Of a stretch of DNA of 64,000 bases, positions 23,953 through 32,498 are shown piece after piece. The notes beneath the pieces are model-generated. The model saw only the letters and a list, made by a program, of their open reading frames with translations, ran no database searches and was not told where the DNA came from. The position numbers and the translations under genes were made by a program. The DNA comes from DAIDJD01 sp035485275 (GTDB lineage: Bacteria > Oederibacteriota > JAJYGY01 > DAIDJD01), in contig DATHOE010000002.1 of the NCBI GenBank assembly GCA_035485275.1, positions 1-64,000 on the forward strand, given 5' to 3'. How positions within the stretch are numbered: the stretch's first letter is position 1; each line of letters starts with the position of its first letter.

Positions 23953-25011
23953 GTGAAGACGCCCGATCCCGATTCCGTCAAGTCCATCCTTGTCCTGCGC
24001 CTGCGGGCTTTTGGCGACACCCTTTTGACCACCCCGACCCTGCGCGGGCTCAAGCGCGCCTATCCCCAAGCCAAGCTCTCCATCGTGCTTGAACCCGCCA
24101 TGGCCCAGGTCGTGAGGGGCCTGCCCTACCTCGACGAGGTCATCCCCTTCGACCGCCTGGGCTTCAAAAAGAAGGGCAAGCTCGGCGAGCTGGCGGCCAC
24201 CCTGGCCTTCTGGCGCGCCCTGCGCTCGCGCAAGTTCGACCTGGTGGTGGACGTGCTGGGCACGCCGCGCACCGCGGCCATGGCCCTGGCCAGCGGGGCC
24301 CCGACGCGGGTGGGCTTCGCCTTCCGGGTGCGGCGCTGGGCCTACACCTTGGTGCACCGCCCCTCCAAGGAGCGCAAATACATCGCGGACTACACCGCCG
24401 ACGCACTGCGCGTCCTGGGCTTTGAACCGGACAGCCTGGAGCTCGATTTTTGCGTGGGTACGCAGGCACAGGAGGCCATGGACGCCTGGCTGCGCAAGGA
24501 GGGCCTGGCCGCGGGGCCCCGCCCCCTCCTGGTCCAGGGGGCCGGCGGCTGGGAATTGAAGCGCTATCCCCTGGAGCGGATGGCCCAGGCCGTGCGCCTG
24601 GCGGCGGAGCGCAGCGGACGCGCGGCCCTGTTCCTGTGGGGCCCCGGCGAGGAGGCCATGGCCCGCGAACTGGCCGCCCTGGCCGGGGCCTGCGCGCACG
24701 TCGCCCCGGCCACGGACTTCGAGGGCATGGGGGCCCTGCTGAAGCGCGGCGCCTGCCTGCTCACCAACGACAACGCCACCAAGCACCTGGCCGTGGCCTG
24801 CGGCTGCCCCACCGTCACGATCTTCGGGCCCACCAGCGACATCGCCTGGCACCCGCCCAAGGATCCCCGGCACCTGAGCGTCAAGCTGGACCTGGACTGC
24901 ATGCCCTGCGAGGCCTTGACCTGCTGGCGCGGCGACCTGGCCTGTTTGCGCACCCTGGCGCCCGAGCGCGTCGCCGACGCCGTGTGCGGCCTGATCCAAG
25001 GGACGCCTTGA
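23953..25011 (+). CDS. Heptosyltransferase-type glycosyltransferase (GT9)
   Basis: The fourth GT9 protein (352 residues) has LVLRLRAFGDTLLTTPTLRGL at the start, LVVDVLGTPRTAAMA, LLVQGAGGWELKRYP in the hinge and LTNDNATKHLAVACGCPTVTIFGPT in the donor site. The donor motif has NDNATKH instead of the usual NDSGPMH, so the serine and glycine of the loop are replaced. This may change donor preference. A DCMPCEALTCW cysteine segment follows. It starts at GTG and overlaps the next membrane protein by four bases. Confidence 0.82.
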   Translation: MKTPDPDSVKSILVLRLRAFGDTLLTTPTLRGLKRAYPQAKLSIVLEPAMAQVVRGLPYLDEVIPFDRLGFKKKGKLGELAATLAFWRALRSRKFDLVVDVLGTPRTAAMALASGAPTRVGFAFRVRRWAYTLVHRPSKERKYIADYTADALRVLGFEPDSLELDFCVGTQAQEAMDAWLRKEGLAAGPRPLLVQGAGGWELKRYPLERMAQAVRLAAERSGRAALFLWGPGEEAMARELAALAGACAHVAPATDFEGMGALLKRGACLLTNDNATKHLAVACGCPTVTIFGPTSDIAWHPPKDPRHLSVKLDLDCMPCEALTCWRGDLACLRTLAPERVADAVCGLIQGTP

Positions 25012-26885
25012 GGCCGGAGCCGGAGGCCGGGGGCCTGCCGGCCTGGCTGCCCTGGGCCGCGGCCCTGGCGGCCTGCGCCGCCTTCGCGCTGGTGCTCTTC
25101 GACGTCGGCCTGTGGCATCCGGGCTACGCCTACGGCGACGAGCGCATCGAAATCTGCTGGCTGCAGAACATGCGCGAGGGCACGCCCATGGCCTGGGAAT
25201 TCGGCCGGGGCTGCCTGACCCGCTTCGCGCAATGGCTGTGGGTGCGCGTCAACGGCGCGGACCTGGCCTCCCTGCACACGCCGGAGCTGGCGGTCATGGC
25301 CATGGAGTTCGTCTTCCTGGCCCTGGTCGCCCGCCGCTGGTTCGGGGAAGAGGCCGCCGCCTGGTCCGTGCTGGCGCTGGCCCTGTCCGCCCAGACCTGG
25401 GTCTGGGAGCGCAGCCTGCTGTCCTTCCAGGCCCTGCCCATGGAAAGCCTGCTCCTGGCCCTGCTCGCGGGCCGGGTGCGGGGCAGGCTCGGGGCCCTGC
25501 TCTGGGGCCTGGGCGCATCCCTGGTCTTTCTGGACTACGACGGCGCCCTGATCGCGGTCCCGGCGCTGTGGCTGGCCTGCGCGGCCCTGGATCCCGGATT
25601 CCGGCGCTCCGCTTTTTTTTCGGGGCTGGGCCTGTTCTGCGGGGGCCTGGCCCTGTTCATGCTGACCTGCGCCGCGCCCGCCGACTACTTGGCCGTGCGC
25701 CTGGGGCAGGGGCTGGCCCGGGCCTCGGACCCGGGCCTGGCGGGCCGCGCGGTCTTCCTCGGGCAATTGGTGAAGGGCGGCCCCGCCCTGCCGTATTTCG
25801 GCGTCAGCGGCTGGCCGGGCTGGCCCCCCTGGGCCTGCCTGGGTTTGGGCATGGGGGCCTGGAGCCTGCGCCGGTCCAAAGGTTTCGTCCTGGTGCTGTG
25901 GGCGCTGGGGGCGGTGCTGGTCACCCAGATGGTGCATTCCGGCTACGGCCTGCCCCTGCACCGCCTGAGCGCCGCGGTGCCGGCCTTGGCCCTCTTGAGC
26001 GGCCTGGGCTTCACGGTCCTGCGGCGCAGGCTCGGCTCCAGGGCCTGGCTCCTGGCCCTGCTGCTGGCCGCGGGCGCGGCCAGCGAGGGCTTCGCCTGGT
26101 GGCGCCACCAGATGACGTTCGCCCCCGAGCTTTATGACCGCTGCCAGGGGCTCGAAGCCGTGCGCGGCGCATACGGCCGGGACCTGGGCGACCCCCTGGT
26201 GCGGGTGGTGACCCAATTGAGCGGCAGCTCCCAGGCCGACGCCCGTTTTGTCCTGGACCGTCCCCTGGCCCTGGACCAGACCCAGTCGCCGTCCTGGTCG
26301 CCCCCGGTCCGCGTGCTCGCCGTCGTGCCCGGGGACTACGCCGTCGCGCTCAAGGGCCCGGACCTCCGGCCCGCCTGGTTCTGGGCGGCCAAGGGCTTCG
26401 AGCCCGCGGTGGTCGTCCGGCTGCACGGAGCCCAGGCCATCCGCATGGCCTTCATCGAGGACGAACTGGCGCCCCTGCTGGGCGACATCCAGGACCCGCC
26501 GCGCGAGCGCAGGGACCGGATCGACGCCTGGCTGGGCGCGCCCATTGCGCGCGACGCCTGGACCCGGACCGCGGCCCTGGAAGCGGACCTTGAAAACGCG
26601 CTGCAGGCGGGGGCCTTGAGCGAGGGGGAGTGGGCCCAGTTCAAGGCCGCGCCCCTGGTCAGCGCGGCGCCCTGGATGGTGCTGGCGCGCGCGGACTACG
26701 CCTCCGAACCCCGCCTCGCCCTGGAGGCCTGCCAACGGGCCGAAGCCCTGGATCCCAGCGACGGGGAAGCCCTGCTGATCGAGGCCGCCTGCCTGAATTC
26801 CCTGGGCGATCCGCGCGCGGCCCAGGTGTCCCGAGCCTGGGTCTCCTTGCGCGCCTCGGGCCGGGGCTGGAGGCACACCCTGTGA
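25008..26885 (+). CDS. GT-C-like membrane protein with C-terminal soluble domain (LDY[ED]G family)
   Basis: The 625-residue protein starts at TTG overlapping the GT9 stop. About 9-11 hydrophobic segments occupy residues 15-370. An extracytoplasmic first loop carries GYAYGDER, an acidic motif like the catalytic loop of GT-C (PMT/ArnT-type) enzymes. Later comes VFLDYDGALIAVP, shared with the next gene and with the gene at 50443-52194. The last ~230 residues are soluble and end in a helical, TPR-like part (LALEACQRAEALDP). It may transfer a polyprenyl-linked sugar, but no known family member is certain. Neighbours are LPS genes. Confidence 0.6.
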   Translation: MRPEPEAGGLPAWLPWAAALAACAAFALVLFDVGLWHPGYAYGDERIEICWLQNMREGTPMAWEFGRGCLTRFAQWLWVRVNGADLASLHTPELAVMAMEFVFLALVARRWFGEEAAAWSVLALALSAQTWVWERSLLSFQALPMESLLLALLAGRVRGRLGALLWGLGASLVFLDYDGALIAVPALWLACAALDPGFRRSAFFSGLGLFCGGLALFMLTCAAPADYLAVRLGQGLARASDPGLAGRAVFLGQLVKGGPALPYFGVSGWPGWPPWACLGLGMGAWSLRRSKGFVLVLWALGAVLVTQMVHSGYGLPLHRLSAAVPALALLSGLGFTVLRRRLGSRAWLLALLLAAGAASEGFAWWRHQMTFAPELYDRCQGLEAVRGAYGRDLGDPLVRVVTQLSGSSQADARFVLDRPLALDQTQSPSWSPPVRVLAVVPGDYAVALKGPDLRPAWFWAAKGFEPAVVVRLHGAQAIRMAFIEDELAPLLGDIQDPPRERRDRIDAWLGAPIARDAWTRTAALEADLENALQAGALSEGEWAQFKAAPLVSAAPWMVLARADYASEPRLALEACQRAEALDPSDGEALLIEAACLNSLGDPRAAQVSRAWVSLRASGRGWRHTL

Positions 26886-28738
26886 GGGGCCTGCGACCCC
26901 TGCGCGCCATGGGCCCGGACGCTGAGGCCGCCCCCGAATGGCTGGGCGCGGCCGTGCGGATCGCCCTGGTGCTGGCCCTGGGGCAGCTGGCCCTGGAGGT
27001 CTTTTCCCTGCGCCCCGGTTACGGCGGCGGCGACGAGACCACCCAGATCCGCATGCTATTGGGCTTGAGCCAGGGGCAGCCCTTCCAATGGCGCTGGGCC
27101 CAGGGCGGCATCCAGCGCGCCGGCCTTTGGCTGTGGCTGCGCCTGAGCGGGAAAGGGCTGCGCGCCCTGCACGTCCCCGGCCTGGCGGTCCTGGCCCTGG
27201 AGGCCCTGTGCCTGTGGACGCTGGCGCGGCGCTGGTTCTCGACCGAAGCCGCGCACTGGGCCCTGCTCGCTGATCTTTTGTGCGCGGCGACCTGGATGCG
27301 CGGCCGCAGCATCCTGTCCTACCAATGGCTGCCCCTCGAGCTGCTGCTGCTGGCCCTTCTGGCGGGGAAGCTGGAGGGCCGCTGGGGCGCGCTGCTGTGG
27401 GGCGCCTGCTGCGCGCTGCTCCTGCTGGACTACGAAGGCGCCCTGGCCGCCCTGCCCGGCCTCTTTGTGGTCTGCGTGTCGCAGGAGGAAGGCCTGCGCC
27501 GCCGATGGCCCCACGCCCTGGCCTCCATGGCCGGGGTCGCGGCGCTCCTGGCCGCGGTGCAGCCCCAGGTGGTCGGCGACTACGTGCGCCTGCGCAGCGC
27601 CGTGAACCTGGACGTGGGCTCCGCGACCCTGCTGGCCGCGTGGCTGCGCAATCTCGGGCAGCTCCTTGCCGGGGGCCGCCCCATGCCCTATCTTGGGATC
27701 GACGCCTGGCCCTCCATGGCGGCCTGGTCGCTGCCCCTGCTCGCGCTCGGGGCCCGCTTCGCCTGGCGCCAGGGACAGCGGGCCCTGCTTTTTTGGGCCC
27801 TGGGCGCGGTCCTGGTCACCCAGGCTGCGACGGCCCCTTGGGGCCTGCCGAGCCAGCGCCTGGCCGCGGCCTGGCCCGCGCTCTGCCTGCTGGCCGGCCT
27901 AGGCGGCGTGGAACTGCGCCGGCTCTGCCCCCGCGTGCCGGCCGCGGCCTGGCTGGCCCTCCTGGCCCTGGGCTGGGCCGCGGAGGCGAACGCCTTCTAC
28001 CGCCACATGGCCTACCACGGCCGCCAGGTGTACGGGCGCGCGGAACTGCTCGACGCGGCCGCCCGGGACGCCCGCGCTGCCGCGGCGCGGGGGGACGCGG
28101 TGTGCACGGCCCTGCTGGAGACGCGCTCCGGCGACCTGCGTTTCCTGGTGGACCCGTCCGCGCCCGCCGCGGGAAGCGGCGGCCAGGAGGCCTGGGTTTT
28201 CCTGCCCCCTGAATTCCGCGCGGCGGCGGGCTCCGCGGGAGAGCCCCTGGTCTACCGCAGATCCTTCAACGACGTTCCCGTGCTGGTCCTGCGGGCCCGG
28301 GGCGCCCAGGCGCTGCGCTTCGAGGCCGTGGAGCGGGACCTGAGGCCGCTGCTCGACGCGGACTCCCCGGCCGCGGAACGCGCCTGGCTGGAGCGGCCGG
28401 CCGGCGACGGCTGGGCCTTCGCCGCGGTGCTCGACCGCTACCTGCGGCGGCTCTGGCAGGGCCTGCCCCTGGACCGGGGCATGCTGCGCCTGCTGGCGGC
28501 GCGGCCCGCGGTGAGCCCCGGGCCCCTGAGCCTGATGGGCCGCTACTTCGTGGGCCGCTCGCCGGGCCTGGCCCTGCCGCTGCTCGACGCCGCCCTGCGC
28601 ATCGACCCCTTGTGGGGCCCGGCGCTTGAGGATAGGGTGGCGGCCCTTTCCGCCGCGGGCAGGCCGGACGAGGCCGGGGCCGCGGCCGCGCTCCGCGATG
28701 AACGCCTCCGCCAAGGGGCCTGGCAGGTCTACGACTGA
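26882..28738 (+). CDS. GT-C-like membrane protein, paralogue of the preceding gene
   Basis: The 618-residue product starts at GTG overlapping the previous stop; ATG 26909 is an alternative. Organisation matches its neighbour: first loop PGYGGGDETTQ, then LLALLAGKLEGRWGALLWG and LLLLDYEGALAALP, further hydrophobic helices to about residue 370, and a soluble C-terminal domain ending with repeat-like helices (LALPLLDAALRIDP). The side-by-side paralogues suggest tandem duplication, possibly forming a pair that adds related sugars. A GT-C role is inferred from topology and acidic loop only. Confidence 0.6.
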   Translation: MRGLRPLRAMGPDAEAAPEWLGAAVRIALVLALGQLALEVFSLRPGYGGGDETTQIRMLLGLSQGQPFQWRWAQGGIQRAGLWLWLRLSGKGLRALHVPGLAVLALEALCLWTLARRWFSTEAAHWALLADLLCAATWMRGRSILSYQWLPLELLLLALLAGKLEGRWGALLWGACCALLLLDYEGALAALPGLFVVCVSQEEGLRRRWPHALASMAGVAALLAAVQPQVVGDYVRLRSAVNLDVGSATLLAAWLRNLGQLLAGGRPMPYLGIDAWPSMAAWSLPLLALGARFAWRQGQRALLFWALGAVLVTQAATAPWGLPSQRLAAAWPALCLLAGLGGVELRRLCPRVPAAAWLALLALGWAAEANAFYRHMAYHGRQVYGRAELLDAAARDARAAAARGDAVCTALLETRSGDLRFLVDPSAPAAGSGGQEAWVFLPPEFRAAAGSAGEPLVYRRSFNDVPVLVLRARGAQALRFEAVERDLRPLLDADSPAAERAWLERPAGDGWAFAAVLDRYLRRLWQGLPLDRGMLRLLAARPAVSPGPLSLMGRYFVGRSPGLALPLLDAALRIDPLWGPALEDRVAALSAAGRPDEAGAAAALRDERLRQGAWQVYD

Positions 28739-28740
28739 GC

Positions 28741-29613
28741 ATGCGCATCTCCGGCTTCACCATCGTCCGCAACGCGGTCCGCTACGGCTATCCTTTCGAG
28801 GCCAGCCTGCGCTCCCTGCTGCCGCTGGTGGACGAGCTGGTGGTGGCCGTGGGCAAAAGCGAGGACAGGACCCTGGAGCGGGTGCGCGCCATCGGCAGCC
28901 CCAAGATCAAGGTCCTGCAGACGGTGTGGGACATGTCCGGCCGGGGCGGGCAGGTCCTGTCCCAGCAGACCAACCTGGCCCTGGCGCGCTGCAGCGGGGA
29001 CTGGGCGGTCTACCTGCAGGCCGACGAGGTGCTGCACGAGGACGACCTGGGCCTGATCGAGGCGGCCTGCGCGCGGCACCTGCGCTCCCCGGTGGAGGGC
29101 CTGCGTTTCCGCTACCTGCATTTCTACGGCGGCTACCAGACGCTGCAGGCCCACTGGCGCAAGTGGTACCGTTCCGCGGTGCGCGCGGTGAAGACCGGCC
29201 GCGGGGTGGCCAGCGTGGGGGACGCCTACGGCTTCCGCGTGGACCGCGGGGGCGGCAGGAGCCGCCGCCTGCTGAGCCTGCCCTGCGGCGCCAGGGTCTT
29301 CCACTACGGCTGGTGCCGCCCGCCCGGCGTGATGGCCGACAAGCAGGAGAACCTGGACCGCCTCTACCACGACAAGGCCTCCGCCGCGCGGATGGCGGCC
29401 GAAGCCGCCAAGGTGGAGGCCTTTTACGCGGACCGGGGGCACCTGGAGGCCTTCCGCGGCTCCCATCCGGCGCTCATGCGGGCCGCGGTGGCGGCCCAGG
29501 ACTGGCGCTTCGACGACGGCATCGCGACGCAGGCGCCCTGGTGGCTGCGCCAGATGGAGATCGCCCTGCTCTATCCCTTCCAAAAACGCTGGAATAAATG
29601 GAAAAAAGCCTGA
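28741..29613 (+). CDS. GT2-like glycosyltransferase
   Basis: The 290-residue protein has a GT-A-type start (SGFTIVRNAVRYGYPFEASLRSLL), VDELVVAVGKSEDRT and YLQADEVLHEDD, where QADE replaces the usual DxD. It falls in the large GT2 superfamily and probably modifies a surface glycan. Its stop overlaps the pgsA start by 16 bases, so it links the glycan cluster to lipid synthesis. Confidence 0.75.
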   Translation: MRISGFTIVRNAVRYGYPFEASLRSLLPLVDELVVAVGKSEDRTLERVRAIGSPKIKVLQTVWDMSGRGGQVLSQQTNLALARCSGDWAVYLQADEVLHEDDLGLIEAACARHLRSPVEGLRFRYLHFYGGYQTLQAHWRKWYRSAVRAVKTGRGVASVGDAYGFRVDRGGGRSRRLLSLPCGARVFHYGWCRPPGVMADKQENLDRLYHDKASAARMAAEAAKVEAFYADRGHLEAFRGSHPALMRAAVAAQDWRFDDGIATQAPWWLRQMEIALLYPFQKRWNKWKKA

Positions 29614-30188
29614 AAACGGCGCCGGCCCTGAACCCGGCGAACCTGCTGACCGTCCTGCGCCTGGTGCTGGTGCCGGTCTTCGCCGTGTATCTGGTGGAGC
29701 GCCGCTGGCCCCTGGTGTTCCTCGTGTTCGCCCTGGCGGCAGGCACCGATTTCCTGGACGGCTGGGTGGCGCGGCGTTTCGGCTGGGTCACCGCCCTGGG
29801 TGTCTTCATCGACCCCATGGCGGACAAGGCCCTGCAGCTGACCGCCTTCACCCTGCTGGCCGTCCACGAGGTCTGCCCGCCCTGGGTGGCCGTGCTGGCC
29901 TGGACCCGCGAGATCATGGTGGTGTCCGGCTTCACCCTGCTGGCCCTGGTCTCCCAGGTCAGCGTGAAGGTCACCCGCCTCGGCAAGATCGGCACTTTTT
30001 CCCAGATGGCGGCCCTGGGCCTGCTGCTCTTCGCGCGGGCCTTCGTGCGCCACCCCCTGGTGGAGCCGGTGGCTGTCCTGGCCCTGGGCTTGGCCGTGCT
30101 CCTGAATTTCTGCGCCGGGCTGGCCTACGTCCTGCGCGGCCTGAAGGCCTATGAAGCCGGCTCCGCTTCGCAGGGTCCGCTGGGCTGA
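29598..30188 (+). CDS. pgsA: CDP-diacylglycerol--glycerol-3-phosphate 3-phosphatidyltransferase
   Basis: The 196-residue inner-membrane enzyme makes phosphatidylglycerophosphate from CDP-diacylglycerol and glycerol-3-phosphate. The CDP-alcohol phosphatidyltransferase motif DGx2ARx8Gx3Dx3D is perfect (DGWVARRF ... GVFIDPMAD). PNLLTVLR-like AANLLTVLRL sits just before TM1 and there are about five hydrophobic segments. The ATG lies inside the upstream gene's end. Confidence 0.92.
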   Translation: MEKSLKTAPALNPANLLTVLRLVLVPVFAVYLVERRWPLVFLVFALAAGTDFLDGWVARRFGWVTALGVFIDPMADKALQLTAFTLLAVHEVCPPWVAVLAWTREIMVVSGFTLLALVSQVSVKVTRLGKIGTFSQMAALGLLLFARAFVRHPLVEPVAVLALGLAVLLNFCAGLAYVLRGLKAYEAGSASQGPLG

Positions 30189-30238
30189 CAGGCGCCAAGG
30201 CCTCTGATAGAATCCGACCCACTTTGGATGGGAACCGC

Positions 30239-30892
30239 GTGCAAGAAACCCTGGTCCGAATTCTGGTTTATGTGCCCCTGCTCCTGCTGGCGATATCCGC
30301 GCATGAGGCCGCGCACGCCTGGACGGCCTTCAAGCGGGGGGACCCCACGGCCAAGGACCTGGGCCGGGCCACGCTGATGCCCTTCGTCCACGTGGATCTT
30401 CTGGGCTCGCTGATCCTGCCGGCCCTGCTCCTGGCCACGCAGGCGCCCTTCATCTTCGGCTACGCCAAGCCCACGCCGGTGAATCCGGGCCTGCTGAAAT
30501 CCCCCAAGCGGGACTTCTCGCTGGTGGCCCTGGCCGGCCCCTGCGCGAACCTGGCGCTGGCCCTGCTCTTCACCGGCGTCGGGGCCCTGGCCTTCCGCGC
30601 CTTCGGGTTCGACAGCCCGGAGGCCCGCCTGCTGGTGGGCGCGGGCATCGTCATCAACGTCCTGCTCTTCTGGATCAACCTGCTGCCCTTGCCCGGACTG
30701 GACGGCCTGAAGGTCCTCTACCGCTTCCTGCCGGACGAATGGTGCTGGCGCCTGCAGCGCGGCAACCAGTTCTTCTTCCCCATCCTGGTCCTGGTGTGGG
30801 TCCTGGGGCTCCTGGACCTGGCCTTGGTCCCGGCTGTCTCCTTCAGTTCCGGGCTCTGCGCGGCCGCGGGCGCGGGCCGGCCCCCTCTTTAA
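30239..30892 (+). CDS. Site-2-protease-type membrane peptidase (M50)
   Basis: The 217-residue protein has the zinc motif HEAAHAW in the first transmembrane helix and the distal M50 motif NLLPLPGLDG, which supplies the third ligand. It matches short FPRO/YwhC-type M50 proteins without PDZ domain. It should cleave within the membrane; the substrate is unknown. GTG 30239 is preferred (GGGA five bases upstream); TTG 30224 is possible. It is followed by scpA, a common neighbour of this protease in many bacteria. Confidence 0.88.
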   Translation: MQETLVRILVYVPLLLLAISAHEAAHAWTAFKRGDPTAKDLGRATLMPFVHVDLLGSLILPALLLATQAPFIFGYAKPTPVNPGLLKSPKRDFSLVALAGPCANLALALLFTGVGALAFRAFGFDSPEARLLVGAGIVINVLLFWINLLPLPGLDGLKVLYRFLPDEWCWRLQRGNQFFFPILVLVWVLGLLDLALVPAVSFSSGLCAAAGAGRPPL

Positions 30893-30900
30893 GGACAGCC

Positions 30901-31674
30901 TTGGTCAAGGTAAACCTGGAAGTCTTTGAAGGCCCGCTGGACCTGCTGCTTTTCCTGATCAGGAAAAGCGAGATCGACATCCACGACATCCCCATCGCCG
31001 ACCTGACCCGGGACTACGTGGCCACGCTGGAGAGCATGGAACGCCTGGACCTGAACGTGGCCGGGGATTTCCTGGTCATGGCCGCCCAGCTGATGGTGAT
31101 CAAGAGCCGCATGCTCCTCCCGGCCCAGGACGAGGCGGTGGAGGAGGGCGAAGCCGAGGATCCCCGCAGCGAGCTGGTGGCCCGCCTCCTGGAATACAAG
31201 CAGTTCAAGGAGGTCGCCCAGGGCCTGGGCAGCCGCGAACTCCTCCAGCGCGAGCTTTACGGGCGCATGGGGGTCGAGGCCGAGGCCCGCAAGGCCGCGG
31301 AGCTCGCCGCCGCCGACGAGGAGACGGCCCTGGACGTGAACCTCATCGACCTCCTGAGGGCCTTCCAGCGCATCCTCGACGAGCTCCCCGACGAGGTGGT
31401 GCGCGAGATACAGCGCGAGGAAGTCTCGGTGGTGCAGAAGATGAACGAGATCCTCGACCTGCTGGAGGGGCAGGAAAGCCTGCTGTTCCACGAGGCCTTC
31501 GCGCAGGGCAAGACGAAAGTGACGGTTTTGGCGACCTTCCTGGGGATGCTGGAACTCTCAAGGATCAAGTCGATACTCATCAGGCAGGCGGCCCTGTTCG
31601 GCGAGATACGGCTCTACAAGCGGGACGACGCGGCCCCTGAGGACGCGAAATCCGCCGTCGGAGCCGGCGCATGA
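30901..31674 (+). CDS. scpA: Segregation and condensation protein A
   Basis: The 257-residue kleisin bridges the SMC dimer. The N-terminal FEGPLDLLLFLIRKSEIDIHDIPI motif and the C-terminal winged helix (KVTVLATFLGMLELSRIK) that binds the SMC head are both present, separated by a charged linker. It starts at TTG with AAGGA 5 bases before. The start of scpB overlaps its stop. SMC itself is not in the window. Confidence 0.94.
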   Translation: MVKVNLEVFEGPLDLLLFLIRKSEIDIHDIPIADLTRDYVATLESMERLDLNVAGDFLVMAAQLMVIKSRMLLPAQDEAVEEGEAEDPRSELVARLLEYKQFKEVAQGLGSRELLQRELYGRMGVEAEARKAAELAAADEETALDVNLIDLLRAFQRILDELPDEVVREIQREEVSVVQKMNEILDLLEGQESLLFHEAFAQGKTKVTVLATFLGMLELSRIKSILIRQAALFGEIRLYKRDDAAPEDAKSAVGAGA

Positions 31675-32453
31675 GCGGCACGCAAGGAGAAACAGTCTTG
31701 GACATACAAGCCGTGAAGGCCTCCGTGGAGGCCGCGCTCTTCGCTTCGGAACGGCCCCTCACCGTGGCCCAGCTCGCCTCGGCCCTGGAAGGGGCGGAGC
31801 GCAAGCTGGTGCACCAGGTTTTGGACGAGTTGCGCTCGGACTACGACACCCAGGGCCGCGGCTTCCGCCTGGCCGAGATCGCCGAGGGCTGGCAGCTGCT
31901 CACGCGCGCCGAGCACGCCGGGGTGATCCGCCGCCTCCACCGCGTCAAGGCCGCCAACCGCCTCACGCGCCCGGCCCTGGAAACCCTGGCGATCATCGCC
32001 TACAAGCAGCCCCTCACCAAGGCCGAGATCGAGGCCATCCGCGGTGTGGGCTCGGACGGCGTCATGCAGAACCTCCTGGACCGCCGCCTGGTGCGCACCG
32101 TTGGGCGCAAGGACGCGGTGGGCCGGCCCCTGCTCTACGGCACCACCCGCGAATTTTTGCAGGCCTTCGGCTTGAAGGACCTGGGCGAACTGCCCAAACT
32201 GACGGAATTGAAGGAACTGCTGAAGCAGGAGCCGGAAGGCGACCTGTGGGAGGTCGGCGAGGACGGCCGGCTGCAGCAGCGCAGCGGGGACGAGGCCCTG
32301 TGGAGCAACGACGGGCCCTTTGTGCCCCTGGCGGACGCGGTCCCGGCCCCGGCGGAAACGCCGGAGGCGGAAGACGGGGACGAAGAAGAAGACGAGGATG
32401 ACGAAGACGACGACGAAGAAGATGATGAAGACGACGAGGACGAGGACGAGTAG
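31671..32453 (+). CDS. scpB: Segregation and condensation protein B
   Basis: The 260-residue protein contains the two winged-helix domains of ScpB: VKASVEAALFASERPLTV, then RPALETLAIIAYKQPLTKAEIEAIRGV and the conserved GRPLLYGTT. ScpB dimers bind ScpA. The core ends near residue 175. A long linker then leads to a strongly acidic tail (about 25 residues of only D and E, 32379-32450) encoded by imperfect GAx repeats. ATG 31671 overlaps the scpA stop; a TTG at 31698 is a possible later start. Confidence 0.93.
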   Translation: MSGTQGETVLDIQAVKASVEAALFASERPLTVAQLASALEGAERKLVHQVLDELRSDYDTQGRGFRLAEIAEGWQLLTRAEHAGVIRRLHRVKAANRLTRPALETLAIIAYKQPLTKAEIEAIRGVGSDGVMQNLLDRRLVRTVGRKDAVGRPLLYGTTREFLQAFGLKDLGELPKLTELKELLKQEPEGDLWEVGEDGRLQQRSGDEALWSNDGPFVPLADAVPAPAETPEAEDGDEEEDEDDEDDDEEDDEDDEDEDE

Positions 32454-32498
32454 TCCTGGCGCGATGCGGGCCGGGATCGGCCCATGAAAGAAGGGTCC

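Noticed and set aside
32379..32450. GAx-type repeat as a microsatellite or regulatory repeat
   Set aside because: It is in frame and simply encodes the acidic ScpB tail.
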